Shown here: positions 24,309-34,488 of the stretch, one piece after another
Numbering within the stretch: the stretch's first letter is position 1
How the letters are laid out: the number at the start of each line of letters is the position of its first letter
Assembly (NCBI GenBank): GCA_964442365.1
Contig: CAYTZA010000003.1
Coordinates: forward strand, 1-44,143
Length of the DNA stretch: 44,143 bases
Reading direction: 5' to 3'
Source: CAYTZA01 sp964442365
GTDB lineage: Bacteria > Patescibacteriota > Minisyncoccia > Phycocordibacterales > DAORIS01
Notes under the pieces: model-generated
What the model was told of the DNA's origin: nothing
Databases searched by the model: none
What the model saw: only the letters and a program-made list of their open reading frames with translations
Program-made: the position numbers and the translations under genes

Positions 24309-25367
24309 CTATTGTATGGCGTCTCCGATCGAATAAATCGGCCCGATCATAGACACAGCAAAAAATCCCACAGCAACGCCAATAAGAACAATCAAAAAAG
24401 GTTCGATGATGGTCGACATGTCTTTCGTCTTCTGTTCGACCTCAGTTTCATAAAATACAGCAATATTGGCTAGCATTGGCGCCAATTGCCCTGTCTCTTC
24501 TCCTACAGCAACCATTTCAGATACGAAAGCGGGATAAAGCCAATCATAAGTAGTAAAAATAACAGCGATTGGTTCACCTTTCTCAACAGCGCCTCGTACG
24601 TCTCTTAGAGCATTTTTATAGTATGAATTTTGTATAACATCGATCGTAATATCTATAGCCACAAGCACATCAACACCGGCAGTTAAAAGTGACGACAATG
24701 TACGAGTTGTCTGTGCCGAATTGGTATGTTTTACAAGTGTACTTACTATAGGAATATGTAAAATTATAGTATCAACAATACGTCCACCCTTACTCGTTTT
24801 ACTACCAAAATAGAGACCTACAATCGTACAAGCAAAAACAATAATAACCAATAACCAGTGATTCTTAAGAAGATCACTAACTGCTATAACAATTTTTGTT
24901 GAAATTGGTAATTCTACATTGAGCTCTTTAAATGTGGCCGTGATTTGTGGTACTACATAAGCCAACATAAAAAATGCTATACCACCCATAGCGGTAACAA
25001 TAACTGATGGATACATGAGAGCCCCACGAATCTTGCGGATCAATTCATAAGAGCGTTCCATTTGTACACTTACTGTTTTTAGTGACTCAACAAGAGAGCC
25101 ACTCTCTTCTCCTGCGCGAGTCATGGCTATAAAAAGTGGAGAAAATACCCCACGCTGATTCTCAAGCGCACTATATAGTGTTGCACCCCCCGAGATTTCT
25201 TTCCCAATATTGTTTAAAACTTCTTTTAAACGTTGATGTTTTGTTTGACGCTCAAGTACAGTCAAAGCTCTTGATATAGAAAGTCCAGCTCCAAGCATAG
25301 CACTTAGGTTTTTTGCAATAAGAATCTTTTGATGTGTTGAAATGTGAGAAAAAAGCTTTATATTCAT
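24309..25367 (-). CDS. pilC: Type IV pilus inner-membrane platform protein PilC
   Basis: 352 residues with two GspF/PilC domains (about residues 10-135 and 215-340). Three membrane helices are visible (SVIVTAMGGIAFFMLAYVVPQ, WLLVIIVFACTIVGLYFG, and the C-terminal IIEPFLIVLIGVAVGFFAVSM). Typical motifs include GEESGSL and VAVGEETGQL. It is the platform on which the PilB motor acts and lies 3 nt downstream of pilB. Confidence 0.94.
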   Translation of the reverse strand: MNIKLFSHISTHQKILIAKNLSAMLGAGLSISRALTVLERQTKHQRLKEVLNNIGKEISGGATLYSALENQRGVFSPLFIAMTRAGEESGSLVESLKTVSVQMERSYELIRKIRGALMYPSVIVTAMGGIAFFMLAYVVPQITATFKELNVELPISTKIVIAVSDLLKNHWLLVIIVFACTIVGLYFGSKTSKGGRIVDTIILHIPIVSTLVKHTNSAQTTRTLSSLLTAGVDVLVAIDITIDVIQNSYYKNALRDVRGAVEKGEPIAVIFTTYDWLYPAFVSEMVAVGEETGQLAPMLANIAVFYETEVEQKTKDMSTIIEPFLIVLIGVAVGFFAVSMIGPIYSIGDAIQ

Positions 25368-25370
25368 ATA

Positions 25371-27086
25371 TTATTCTGATATTACCCGAAGCACCTCTTC
25401 GATCGTAGTGATACCTTGTACTGCTTTAACAATACCGTCTTCAATCATTGTAGTCATACCCTCTTTTTTTGCTTGATCTTCGATTTCTTTTGGAGTACTT
25501 CCCTTGATAATCATACTCTTAATAGTTTCAGTAACCTTTAACACCTCATGAATACCAACACGACCAGAAAATCCATCCCCTTCTACAGCATGTGCTCTTG
25601 GTTTCCAAAATGTAATTGTTTCCCATGTTGCTTCAGCATCAACTAATTTTTCATTTTTAAGTACCGACAAAACACGATCAAGATCTACGCTTTTTTTCAA
25701 GACTTCTAATTCTTTTTTATCCAATACATAAGATTCTTTATTGGGGGTAAGTTTTCTAACCAAACGTTGCCCAATAATTACATTTAAAGTTGAGACCAAA
25801 AGAAAAGGTTCCACCTGCATATCAATAAGTCGTGGTATTGCACCTGCAGCAGAGTTTGTGTGAAGTGTAGACAGCACTAGATGCCCTGTAAGAGAAGCGT
25901 TAACTGCAAGTGCTGCAGTTTCAGTATCACGGATTTCACCAACCATAATAATATCGGGATCTTGACGAACAAGAGAGCGTAAACCGGAAGCAAATGTAAG
26001 ACCTATTTCAGGCTTAACTTGTGTCTGGTTTATACGCTTCATTTGATATTCTATAGGATCTTCAATCGTAGAAATATTTACATCAGGAGTATTGACGATA
26101 TCAAGGAGAGTGTAAAGTGTTGTAGTTTTTCCAGATCCAGTTGGACCAGTTGTAAGTATCATACCAGTCGTCAACGTAGTTGCGTGATGAATTTCTTCGA
26201 GACCACGACCATGAAAACCAAGGTGTTCCAAAGTAAATCCTGATGAATTTTCTCGCAACAATCTCATAACTGTTTTTTCTCCATAGTAAGTAGGCAAAAG
26301 TGAAACACGAAAAGCTACTCTTTCCCCATCGGACTCAAACTTAAAGCGACCATCTTGAGGCAAACGTTTTTCATCAAGCTTCAAGTGAGCCAATACTTTA
26401 ATACGAGCCGTAATAGAAGGACCAATACGTGCAGGCAATATAATAGCATCATGCAACATACCGTCGATACGATATCTTACAATCATCTCTGTTTCTTGGG
26501 TTTCTATATGTATATCAGAAGCATTTTGTATGATTGCGTGTTTAAGTAAAGTATCGACGACACGTACTACAGGCAAATCCTCTGCCATCTTTGTAGGATC
26601 ATCGATAAGTTTTATAGCGTCAGCTTCATGTTTGATAATATCGCCAAATTCTGCTTTAAGACTTTTTTGATACTGAACGAGAGACATCTTTATAGACGTC
26701 GTATCAGTAAGGCGGGGCAAAATACGCAAATTAACTTTCTTTTTTATAAAATCAATTGCCGAAAGATTATTAATATCCAACATAGCAACCTCAAGAGATC
26801 CATCATGTTGTGCAAAAGCAACAATATTGTTATTGCGCGCAACAGGTTCTGGAATCAAAGCCAATATTGCTGAATCTATTTTTAAATTTTTTAAATCTAC
26901 ATAAGGCACACCCAATACTAAAGCTTGAATACGACGATAATCGTCTTCGGACAACTTACCCGACTGTATAAGAATACGAGCAATATCTAAGCCCGACTCT
27001 TCAGCTTTTTTTTGAGCATCATCAATATCAGCCTTCGATACAAGCCCTGAATCGTTAAGAAAGTTTATAAAATGATCGTTTTTCAT
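25371..27086 (-). CDS. pilB: Type IV pilus assembly ATPase PilB
   Basis: 571 residues. An N-terminal GspE/MshEN-type domain (PYVDLKNLKIDSAILALIPE) is followed by a hexameric AAA-type ATPase with Walker A GPTGSGKTTTLY (about residue 320), Asp box and IEDPIEYQ, Walker B DPDIIMVGEIRD and the His box TGHLVLSTLHTNSA. The zinc-type CxxC pairs usual after RLVRKL are absent (KLTPNKESY), so the metal subdomain is lost. It powers pilus extension. It lies 3 nt after the big repeat gene. Confidence 0.95.
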   Translation of the reverse strand: MKNDHFINFLNDSGLVSKADIDDAQKKAEESGLDIARILIQSGKLSEDDYRRIQALVLGVPYVDLKNLKIDSAILALIPEPVARNNNIVAFAQHDGSLEVAMLDINNLSAIDFIKKKVNLRILPRLTDTTSIKMSLVQYQKSLKAEFGDIIKHEADAIKLIDDPTKMAEDLPVVRVVDTLLKHAIIQNASDIHIETQETEMIVRYRIDGMLHDAIILPARIGPSITARIKVLAHLKLDEKRLPQDGRFKFESDGERVAFRVSLLPTYYGEKTVMRLLRENSSGFTLEHLGFHGRGLEEIHHATTLTTGMILTTGPTGSGKTTTLYTLLDIVNTPDVNISTIEDPIEYQMKRINQTQVKPEIGLTFASGLRSLVRQDPDIIMVGEIRDTETAALAVNASLTGHLVLSTLHTNSAAGAIPRLIDMQVEPFLLVSTLNVIIGQRLVRKLTPNKESYVLDKKELEVLKKSVDLDRVLSVLKNEKLVDAEATWETITFWKPRAHAVEGDGFSGRVGIHEVLKVTETIKSMIIKGSTPKEIEDQAKKEGMTTMIEDGIVKAVQGITTIEEVLRVISE

Positions 27087-27089
27087 TGA

Positions 27090-30000
27090 TTAAAATTCAA
27101 AAAATCTAGAATTACCAATCGGTATACTTGCACTACAAGTTTTTGTTACACCCCCTGATGTAACTTGCACCATTGCAGTTTTTATACCACTTGTATCGTA
27201 TGTCTTTTGACATATCTTTGTATTATTACACGATGTACTATCTACATCTCCAGACCATACATAACTATATGATCCTGTTGTTGGTGTCACATTTGCATTC
27301 CAATACACAGCTTTTCCAGTTACCCCTGAATTTACCCCCGCATTACAAGAAAGTGTAAATCCTATTTCTTCTGGTGTAGGATCAACTACATCAAGAATAA
27401 ACGATGTAGAAATATCGTCTGGCAAACCACGTATCACTATTGTGTATTTTCCTTTTGCAACAGATTGATTAACTGTTAACTTAAGATTCGTCTGACATGT
27501 TGTACTGCATGTTTGAGGAGAAAATATTGCCGTCACACCAGTTGGTAATCCTTGTATCTGAAAATTAACAGGAGTAGCTGGTGCGCCAGCACGACCAACG
27601 GCTGATATAGTATTATCTTTATTGCCACCACGATCTATCGTCATATCACTTGCACTTAGCGTATAAAGACGAGAAGTAGCCAAATCATATTTAGCTACAA
27701 CTTTTGTTACTTTTCCATATTCAACAGAATATGTTTTTTTACATAAACCAATGTTTCCATCACATTGACCATCGGAACTACCAGTTGGTAAGGCAGTAAA
27801 ATTCGTAACCGCACACTCAGAAGCACCTATTTGATACGTACAAAAACCAAAAGATGTTAAATATTGTCCTGCAAGATATGTTGCATATACCGTGTGATTA
27901 TTTGTACCTGCAGATATACCGGTATGTGTATAAGGATTTGTTGTAATAGGAGACAAATTATCTAATCTCATACTGGTACCTACTGGCGCACTTGAGGCAT
28001 ATAGATCAGTCCCCACTCTTTTCATCATGACCGAACCTGTTTGATTTAACGGTGTATACGCTAAAACAATCTTTGTAACTTTATTTATATCTGTATTGAT
28101 AAGCATAGAACAAAAACTACTGTCACAATACACTCGATACAAAGGTGGTGATTGATACTGATTATTGAACTTACCAATATGAGCACACTCTGCTTGTCCC
28201 TGATCATACTGACAATAAGAAACATCAGTATCAAGTGTATATCCGGGTATGTTTTTAAAATACACAACTCTTTGTCCTGAATTTATGTTTTTAAATAGGA
28301 TTGGATTACCAGACAAAGTTGCATTTGAACCATCTTGATTGTATATAGTTGTGGCAGTATCCACTCCAGTAAGCGAATTGATTGATCTATAAACTTTAAC
28401 ATGGGCCGTGCCGTCTGGAGCTTCTGTGTTGTTTGGACTATAGAAAAATACTGTTCTTAAAATTTTACCCTCTAAAGATCCACCCCAACCAGACCTAAAT
28501 TCACATATATTTAATACTGTAGAACATTGATTACTAAAGTTTGAACTGGTAGTTTCTGTAAGTTTAGAGACTACATTACCAATACCATAAGTACCAAAAT
28601 CATTACACTCTTGTTCTCCAAAACCATAAACACAAGTTCCTGCAAAAACCGTATATCCAGGAATACGTGTGACATAAGTTCTGATGACGGTACTGTACCC
28701 TGCTGTTGTGGTAGAAAATATAGCAGGATTTTGAGAAGTATTTACCGATGACAGACCTAAACCAGCATATGTACCAACAGGTACAGTATTTAGACTACCA
28801 TCGAGACCTACACGTTCTATTTTTATCTGACTTTGAGACTTAGAAACATATCTCCAAACAACACGCGACACTTCATTTGGATAGATATTTATATCAAAAC
28901 GACAAAAGCCATCACTGTTGCAATACCCAACTGTATTTTCTAATGTAGTATTTAAATTGTAACCACCATAAGAACCATCATCAAAATTAGTAATCAAACA
29001 TTCTGGAGAACCTATATTATTTCTACAGGTTCCAACATACAAGTCATAACCATCAAGTTTTTTAGCATATATCCTCTGATAAAATTGATTGCCCGCAGAT
29101 ACTGGCGTTGTTGTAGAAAAAATATATGGATTAGTTACAATATTTTGATTATTTGGATTATCTAATCTAATAATTACTCCGGAAGGAGCTGAAGCAATAG
29201 TCTGATCTGCGCCTATTATTTCAACTTTTACATTTCCCGTAGAAGCAACGATTGGAGTATATCTCCACAAAACTCTTGTAACCTTATTGGTTGAAACCGT
29301 AAAATCTCTCCGACACATACCAGAGGTATCACAAAATCCAGAATTTGGAGAAACAGTTGTTGTATTGATATCTGTATAGCTAGTAATACCACAAACAAGA
29401 CCCCCGACATCATACTGACAAGTACCAACACTCAAGTTATACCCTGCTATCTTAGGAACATACACTCTTTGTATTCCTGTTGTGGTAGCAAGAATTGCTG
29501 GAGTATTATTTACATCTACAGATGTAGCCAAGTTGAATCTCACAGACGGACTTTGTCCCTCTCTTTCTACAGAAATAAGATTTTGTCCTATTTGTCCTAT
29601 ACCTTGTGAACCCACGTAGTACCTAACAAACACTTTAGTTACTCTGTCGTTGGAAACTGGTATACCACCTGCACACCACGACGCATCACAAGTTTGATTA
29701 CTAGCAGCACCCATGTTTACACACTCTTGACTACCCCTATCGTACTGACAATAACTTATATCCATACCAATTCCTGGGAGTTTTGTCGCAAATACATAAT
29801 TTGAAATACTGGCAGACGGAACAACTTCAAAATACTTAGCGGGATTACTAGACGAAGCCAAAAAAGCATTTAATTGCAGAACAGTTCCAGATGGAGCACT
29901 TGAAGTTAGAAGATCATTGCCTGTTTTATAAATAATCACATCACCAGAATTTGTCGTTGGTGTAGGATTATTTTGAGAATTTGAAAGTGTATATTTAAAA

Positions 30001-32063
30001 GCGACTTTAGTAATTTTATTATTTGAAGTCACAACGTCTAAACGACATTTATTGTTGTATATATTACAAGACCCACTATCCAAAGCATTGTCTATGGTAA
30101 AACCTTGAAACGTAGTTATAAAACACTCACTTGTACCTATATCGTATGAACATGTACCACGAGAAATTACATAATTTGGTAAATATGTAGCATACACACT
30201 ATGCGTTCCGGTTGTCATATTTGTCCAAAAATATGGATTAGCAGAAATCATAGTTGCATCATCTACACCAGATTGAGAATTACTTGGAGCACTTGAAGCA
30301 TAAAGATCTTCTCCCACTCTCTTGGTTAATATTTGAGAAGATCCTGTTTGAGCTGGTGTACCTGTTGGTATATATCTAAAAGAAATTCTAAAAGAATTGT
30401 TTGCTGAAGAAACAGAGCCAACGGTATACCAACACATGTCTACATTACAATTTGCAACATTGAAATTACCATAACTTGTAACAGAACACATTGAAGCATT
30501 GCTGCTACAAGTACCAAATTGCATAGAATATCCAATAACTTTTGGAGCATATACTGTAAAACCGGAAGATGAAGTTGCTGTTACAAATGGATTAGTGGTG
30601 ATATTCGTAGAACTTGCTGATCCGATTCTTATATATCCAACTGGAGCTGTTGCGGGCGTTTGGTCTTCTCCCAATCTCTCTATCTGAAGATTATATGTTG
30701 ATCCAGAAGGAACATATCTTGAAATAAATTCTGTTACATTTCCTGCTGTTGTATTTGCAGAAACACGGTACCAACCATTTGCAAGAGACGCTGATACAGA
30801 CACAAGATTATTACAATTGTTTGTACCAATTTGATACGTACAATACAAAGGACTTAGAGTGTATCCTTGCACAAAAGGAAAATACACAACCTGAGACCCT
30901 GTAGAAGTAGCAAAATTTATTGGTCTAGACACAGAATTAGCATTTTCTGTATTCAATTTAACAACATTTTCAATAAAACTCAGATCTGAACTTAAATTAT
31001 CAATAAAAACTTGTGCGGTTTGATTATTTACACTACTGACGACAGAGACTGGCGTACAATTTGCACTGTATATACTACCTCCAGATGTGAGTTGTATAGA
31101 AGCATTTTTAATACCAAGTGTTGTATATGACTTAACAGCAGACACACCAGTACCTGTTAAGCTTTCATCACCTGACCACAATCGTGTATAACTACCAGAT
31201 AAATTTGTTGAAAAGGACCATGTTACCGAAGTACCAATTGTCGTTTCAGAAATATTGGCACTACACGAAACAGATACTGCTCCCACTGGATCATATTTGA
31301 AAACCACCTTAGTAATTCTGTTAGCAGATACATTGTCAGTAAAGCTATTCAGGTCAACACGACACTTACCAATATTTTGATCACATCTACCATCCCCAAT
31401 TCCAACAGGCATATCTGAAAATAGAGACACAGCACACTCTGAAGCACCTCTCAGATACGTACATGTTCCGTAAGATGTAGAATACTGTGGGTTGTATGTC
31501 GCGTATACAATATAATTCCCCAAAGACAAATTAGTCCATGTATTTGGATTAGTAGAAATCATTGAACCGGAATCTATGGCCGAGGCACTACCAACTGGAG
31601 CGGAAGATGCATATAAATCAGTACCAACTCTCTTTATCAAAATATCTCCTGTAGGAGCAGTTGGCACATCGTATCTCCATACAATTTTATATATAGAGTC
31701 TATTTGACTTGAACCTGTATTATTAAAAGAAAACGAACACAAACCCAGATTAGCATCGCAAGTGGCACTATTAAAAGTAGTAACGATACATTCTGGACTA
31801 GTAGTGTCATATGCACAGCTTCCGACTTTTATATCGTAACCACTTACAAAACGTGAGTAAGCAACATGATTTCCGGCGTATATATTTGAGAAAATACTCG
31901 GATTATTCGTTCTTTCATCAGAAAAATCTAATCTAAAACCAACAGAATTAATCCCCGTAGCAGAAATATGCACATCTCTTTTGGCTGTAACTTGAGCTTC
32001 ACTCGAAGATGCAAAAAGACCTAAAAAAATAAAGACTGCGGTCAAAAAAAACAGACGCTTCAT
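27090..32063 (-). CDS. Giant secreted Cys-rich repeat protein heading the pilus operon
   Basis: 1657 residues. Signal peptide at about 1-23 (MKRLFFLTAVFIFLGLFASS). About eleven degenerate repeats of 110-135 residues follow, each built on: a start like IKRVGTDLYASSAPVG, a T-NP element, VYATY, a first Cys pair GTCxYxxGxxEC, a second pair CDxxxGxC, and a closing KVTKVVxKY strand. PKD/Ig-like domains interrupt after repeat 2 (near 265-345) and end the protein. There is no clear C-terminal anchor. The four Cys per repeat suggest disulfides. It is the first gene of the pilB-pilC-pilin operon, so probably a pilus-linked or cell-surface stalk/adhesin. TGA-TACAAT lies 6 nt before the ATG. Confidence 0.85.
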   Translation of the reverse strand: MKRLFFLTAVFIFLGLFASSSEAQVTAKRDVHISATGINSVGFRLDFSDERTNNPSIFSNIYAGNHVAYSRFVSGYDIKVGSCAYDTTSPECIVTTFNSATCDANLGLCSFSFNNTGSSQIDSIYKIVWRYDVPTAPTGDILIKRVGTDLYASSAPVGSASAIDSGSMISTNPNTWTNLSLGNYIVYATYNPQYSTSYGTCTYLRGASECAVSLFSDMPVGIGDGRCDQNIGKCRVDLNSFTDNVSANRITKVVFKYDPVGAVSVSCSANISETTIGTSVTWSFSTNLSGSYTRLWSGDESLTGTGVSAVKSYTTLGIKNASIQLTSGGSIYSANCTPVSVVSSVNNQTAQVFIDNLSSDLSFIENVVKLNTENANSVSRPINFATSTGSQVVYFPFVQGYTLSPLYCTYQIGTNNCNNLVSVSASLANGWYRVSANTTAGNVTEFISRYVPSGSTYNLQIERLGEDQTPATAPVGYIRIGSASSTNITTNPFVTATSSSGFTVYAPKVIGYSMQFGTCSSNASMCSVTSYGNFNVANCNVDMCWYTVGSVSSANNSFRISFRYIPTGTPAQTGSSQILTKRVGEDLYASSAPSNSQSGVDDATMISANPYFWTNMTTGTHSVYATYLPNYVISRGTCSYDIGTSECFITTFQGFTIDNALDSGSCNIYNNKCRLDVVTSNNKITKVAFKYTLSNSQNNPTPTTNSGDVIIYKTGNDLLTSSAPSGTVLQLNAFLASSSNPAKYFEVVPSASISNYVFATKLPGIGMDISYCQYDRGSQECVNMGAASNQTCDASWCAGGIPVSNDRVTKVFVRYYVGSQGIGQIGQNLISVEREGQSPSVRFNLATSVDVNNTPAILATTTGIQRVYVPKIAGYNLSVGTCQYDVGGLVCGITSYTDINTTTVSPNSGFCDTSGMCRRDFTVSTNKVTRVLWRYTPIVASTGNVKVEIIGADQTIASAPSGVIIRLDNPNNQNIVTNPYIFSTTTPVSAGNQFYQRIYAKKLDGYDLYVGTCRNNIGSPECLITNFDDGSYGGYNLNTTLENTVGYCNSDGFCRFDINIYPNEVSRVVWRYVSKSQSQIKIERVGLDGSLNTVPVGTYAGLGLSSVNTSQNPAIFSTTTAGYSTVIRTYVTRIPGYTVFAGTCVYGFGEQECNDFGTYGIGNVVSKLTETTSSNFSNQCSTVLNICEFRSGWGGSLEGKILRTVFFYSPNNTEAPDGTAHVKVYRSINSLTGVDTATTIYNQDGSNATLSGNPILFKNINSGQRVVYFKNIPGYTLDTDVSYCQYDQGQAECAHIGKFNNQYQSPPLYRVYCDSSFCSMLINTDINKVTKIVLAYTPLNQTGSVMMKRVGTDLYASSAPVGTSMRLDNLSPITTNPYTHTGISAGTNNHTVYATYLAGQYLTSFGFCTYQIGASECAVTNFTALPTGSSDGQCDGNIGLCKKTYSVEYGKVTKVVAKYDLATSRLYTLSASDMTIDRGGNKDNTISAVGRAGAPATPVNFQIQGLPTGVTAIFSPQTCSTTCQTNLKLTVNQSVAKGKYTIVIRGLPDDISTSFILDVVDPTPEEIGFTLSCNAGVNSGVTGKAVYWNANVTPTTGSYSYVWSGDVDSTSCNNTKICQKTYDTSGIKTAMVQVTSGGVTKTCSASIPIGNSRFFEF

Positions 32064-32078
32064 ATGATAATTGTATCA
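32064..32078 (-). promoter_or_regulatory. Extended -10 promoter of the pilus operon
   Basis: TGA-TACAAT followed by TATCAT and the ATG at 32063; no SD. It predicts a leaderless polycistronic mRNA of about 11.5 kb if no other promoter intervenes. Confidence 0.6.
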
Positions 32079-32114
32079 TGAATACAATCCCGTTATTCTC
32101 CACAACACAAAAAA

Positions 32115-32555
32115 CTAAATACCCTTCTTAATAAGAGTATGGATCTCTTCTGTTAGCTCAATATTAACTTTAACCAAACGATGTACTTCATCTTGAAGTT
32201 TCAAAATAGCTTCGGCATCCTTAAATGTCTGTTCGGCCTGTTTATCAGAAGCTCTACTCAAAACTTGTTGTCCTACAGCCAAAATAGGCAAAGCCAGTAA
32301 TTGTACAAGATTACTTAAAAAAAGAAGGAAGGTGAAAGGATATGGATCATAACTAAAATACCCAAAACCAATAGTCGCAAGAAACATCCAACCAAACATC
32401 CACAAACTCAAAACATAAAAAGAGGTCATCGTACCAAAATGCTTTGTAATAAATACAGCAAGAAGATTGTTTAAACCTGCATGCGCATGCTTAACAATCT
32501 TTGGATCATGTTTCTGTCTCTCACTAATCCAAGCGTGTGGTGTATGTGACGACAT
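32115..32555 (-). CDS. DUF1003-like membrane protein
   Basis: 146 residues. Two membrane helices (about 45-65 and 72-95), with the family-like spacing FGTMTSFYVLSLWMFGWMF and DPYPFTFLLFLSNLVQLLALPIL, then a helical, coiled-coil-prone tail (EAILKLQDEVHRLVKVNIEL). These match the DUF1003 pattern, whose function is unknown. It lies 11 nt after the receiver gene, so probably co-transcribed. Confidence 0.75.
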   Translation of the reverse strand: MSSHTPHAWISERQKHDPKIVKHAHAGLNNLLAVFITKHFGTMTSFYVLSLWMFGWMFLATIGFGYFSYDPYPFTFLLFLSNLVQLLALPILAVGQQVLSRASDKQAEQTFKDAEAILKLQDEVHRLVKVNIELTEEIHTLIKKGI

Positions 32556-32566
32556 ATTTTTTGAAA

Positions 32567-32965
32567 TTAACTACTCTTTTTCTCTAAATCTTCAATAAGT
32601 GTAGTAGCTAAAGCTGAAGGTATAATATCTGCTTTAACAAAATATCCTTGTATTTTTTTCTTGAAATCATCGTCGAGGTCTGAACGACGATCAAGATTAG
32701 AAAGGAGATAAACTAACATATGATCATAAGCAGTATTGGCACGTAATTTATTTAAAAATTCTATACCATTTAGATTAGGCATAATAATATCAAGAAGCAT
32801 TACGTCAGGAACTAATCCTCCAGAAAGCTGGCTTTGTGCACTTGCAGCATCGACAGCAGTAAATACTTGGAAACCTAGATTTTTAAGCTTAGTACTATAC
32901 AGATTGATAATATTTTCATCATCATCAACTATGAGTATTTTTTTATCAGGGTAATTGATAGTCAT
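32567..32965 (-). CDS. Single-domain response regulator (CheY-like receiver)
   Basis: 132 residues, receiver domain only. Acidic pocket DDDEN near residue 15, phospho-acceptor Asp in DVMLLDIIMPN, a switch Ser in YLLSN (Thr/Ser position) and the conserved Lys in GYFVKAD. There is no output domain or histidine kinase in the window. TGA-TATAAT lies 6 nt before the ATG. Adjacent to the pilus operon, so a role in pilus control is possible but unproven. Confidence 0.92.
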   Translation of the reverse strand: MTINYPDKKILIVDDDENIINLYSTKLKNLGFQVFTAVDAASAQSQLSGGLVPDVMLLDIIMPNLNGIEFLNKLRANTAYDHMLVYLLSNLDRRSDLDDDFKKKIQGYFVKADIIPSALATTLIEDLEKKSS

Positions 32966-32980
32966 ATAAGTATTATATCA
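32966..32980 (-). promoter_or_regulatory. Extended -10 of the receiver gene
   Basis: TGA-TATAAT, then ACTTAT, then the ATG at 32965: a perfect extended -10 with a 6-nt gap. It overlaps the stop codon of the upstream CAP gene. Confidence 0.65.
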
Positions 32981-34013
32981 CTTTAACGCTATGAGCAAAT
33001 TCGAGATAGTTTACAAAGATAAACAATCCGGTCAAGACAACCACCACAAGAACCGTCACAATAGATGACTTATAAAGCTTAAACGCTTCACGAATCTTCA
33101 TATCAACACCAGCAATACGATTACTCTTTAGAATTACAAAGATAGGGATAAGTAACACCGCCAACATTACAACTAAAACAAGAAGCATTATTTGACGAAC
33201 TGAAAAGTTAGGAGATGATGCGATAACTTTATAAGCATGACTCATATCATACTGAGCCGTTGTACCTTCGATTGAAGACGTACTCAAAGCTTTTGTTGAA
33301 GTACCAAGCACCACTCCATCTGTATTTACAAATGCAAGAGTATTCACAGGAATCTCTTCTTCTATCAAAACTTCCTCTGTATCTTTATCAGAAGAATCTG
33401 CTACTGTAGACGCAGTTTTTGTTGGAGCAAGAGCAAATACTCGTGTGGCCGGTGTTCCAAAAAATTGAACAACAAATGTCGTTTGTTTGCCGTTGTATTG
33501 TCCTGTAGCTATTCCAATACCAACCTCAGTAAAATCAATACTCAAAAGATTATCTCTGTGTTTCGGTGAATGCACCCAAGCCTCCGAAACATCAATAGAA
33601 TCAGTAAAATCAACGGCTAAGTTTTCTCCTGCATAATCATAACTATATCCGACCTTATCAAACCAAACCCAAGGTTTTTCTCCGTCTGGACCAGCATGAG
33701 AAAAATATGACCTCGCAATCATATCTTCCGCCTTAAGACGCGCAGCATCTTCAAGTAATTTATTTGGACGAAGTTGGTTCTCACCCTTTGAAACACGATA
33801 ATTATTAGTTTCTTGTACCAAAACAGAAGAAATCACATCAGCCAAATACGAAGATCGAGGCATAATAACCTGCGTATAAACAATCAAACCGAGTTGCAGT
33901 ACAAGAATAAATATAACAACAGCAATAAGAAATCCTTTACGAAATAGATACGGACGTAGTTCGTTTTGCAGTCGAGGAACAAAAAGATTTTTTATTAATG
34001 AAGTAAGAATCAT
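32973..34013 (-). CDS. CAP-domain membrane protein
   Basis: 346 residues: one N-terminal helix (about 27-48), a CAP domain (about 60-190: NYRVSKGENQLRPNKLLEDA, SYFSHAGPDGEKPW, GENLAV, AWVHSPKHRDNLLSIDFTEVGIGI), a polar linker, then two C-terminal helices. The CAP cavity residues are present. It differs from the CAP protein at 14664 by its extra C-terminal membrane part. TATAAT lies 9 nt before the ATG, overlapping the stop of the upstream gene. Confidence 0.88.
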   Translation of the reverse strand: MILTSLIKNLFVPRLQNELRPYLFRKGFLIAVVIFILVLQLGLIVYTQVIMPRSSYLADVISSVLVQETNNYRVSKGENQLRPNKLLEDAARLKAEDMIARSYFSHAGPDGEKPWVWFDKVGYSYDYAGENLAVDFTDSIDVSEAWVHSPKHRDNLLSIDFTEVGIGIATGQYNGKQTTFVVQFFGTPATRVFALAPTKTASTVADSSDKDTEEVLIEEEIPVNTLAFVNTDGVVLGTSTKALSTSSIEGTTAQYDMSHAYKVIASSPNFSVRQIMLLVLVVMLAVLLIPIFVILKSNRIAGVDMKIREAFKLYKSSIVTVLVVVVLTGLFIFVNYLEFAHSVKVI

Positions 34014-34023
34014 GATAATCTAA

Positions 34024-34488
34024 TTATATCGATGTAGCATTGAGAGCTCCTCGTGTTAGCGGTCCAACAAATCCCGTTGATGGAATACCGTGCGCAGATT
34101 GATAACTTTGAGTTGCCGCAAAAGTGATAGGACCAAAATAACCAGTAATTGGGCCTATAAAATAGCCTTCTTTCATAAGACGCTTCTGAAGTTCTGTAAC
34201 ATCACGATTGAAATCAGTACGACGTAAGTTTATCGAAAAATTAAAAGTCGAAGCACCCAGCACTTGCCCCTCAGGTGAATCGTCTTCTGGTAAGCTTGGT
34301 GTTGGTGTAATCGCTGGAATAAACACACCTCCTCCACCACCCCCTCCTCCACCGGCACTGGATTGCGGAGCAGAAACACTTCCACCACCTCCGCCGCCAC
34401 CTCCATATCCAAAAGCCTGATCAAAACCAGCACTACTTACAAAAACTAATAAAAAAAATAAACCAAAGGTGTAAAAATACTTTCTCAT
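34024..34488 (-). CDS. Secreted peptidoglycan-binding domain protein with poly-Gly linker
   Basis: 154 residues: a signal peptide (about 1-22, YFYTFGLFFLLVFVSSAGF), two poly-glycine tracts around residues 29-55, a Pro/Thr linker, and a C-terminal PG-binding-1 domain (VTELQKRLMKEGYFIGPITG, YFGPITFAATQSYQSAHGIP, GFVGPLTRGALN). Probably binds cell-wall peptidoglycan. The gene is divergent from the GT39 gene across only 23 nt. Confidence 0.86.
   Translation of the reverse strand: MRKYFYTFGLFFLLVFVSSAGFDQAFGYGGGGGGGGSVSAPQSSAGGGGGGGGGVFIPAITPTPSLPEDDSPEGQVLGASTFNFSINLRRTDFNRDVTELQKRLMKEGYFIGPITGYFGPITFAATQSYQSAHGIPSTGFVGPLTRGALNATSI

Noticed and set aside
27090..32063. CRISPR-like or DNA-level tandem repeats in the giant gene
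   Set aside because: Repeats are visible at protein level but have diverged in DNA; there are no identical short repeats with spacers.
34208..34420. Proline-rich plus-strand ORF
   Set aside because: It is only the antisense of the poly-Gly codons of the peptidoglycan-binding gene.
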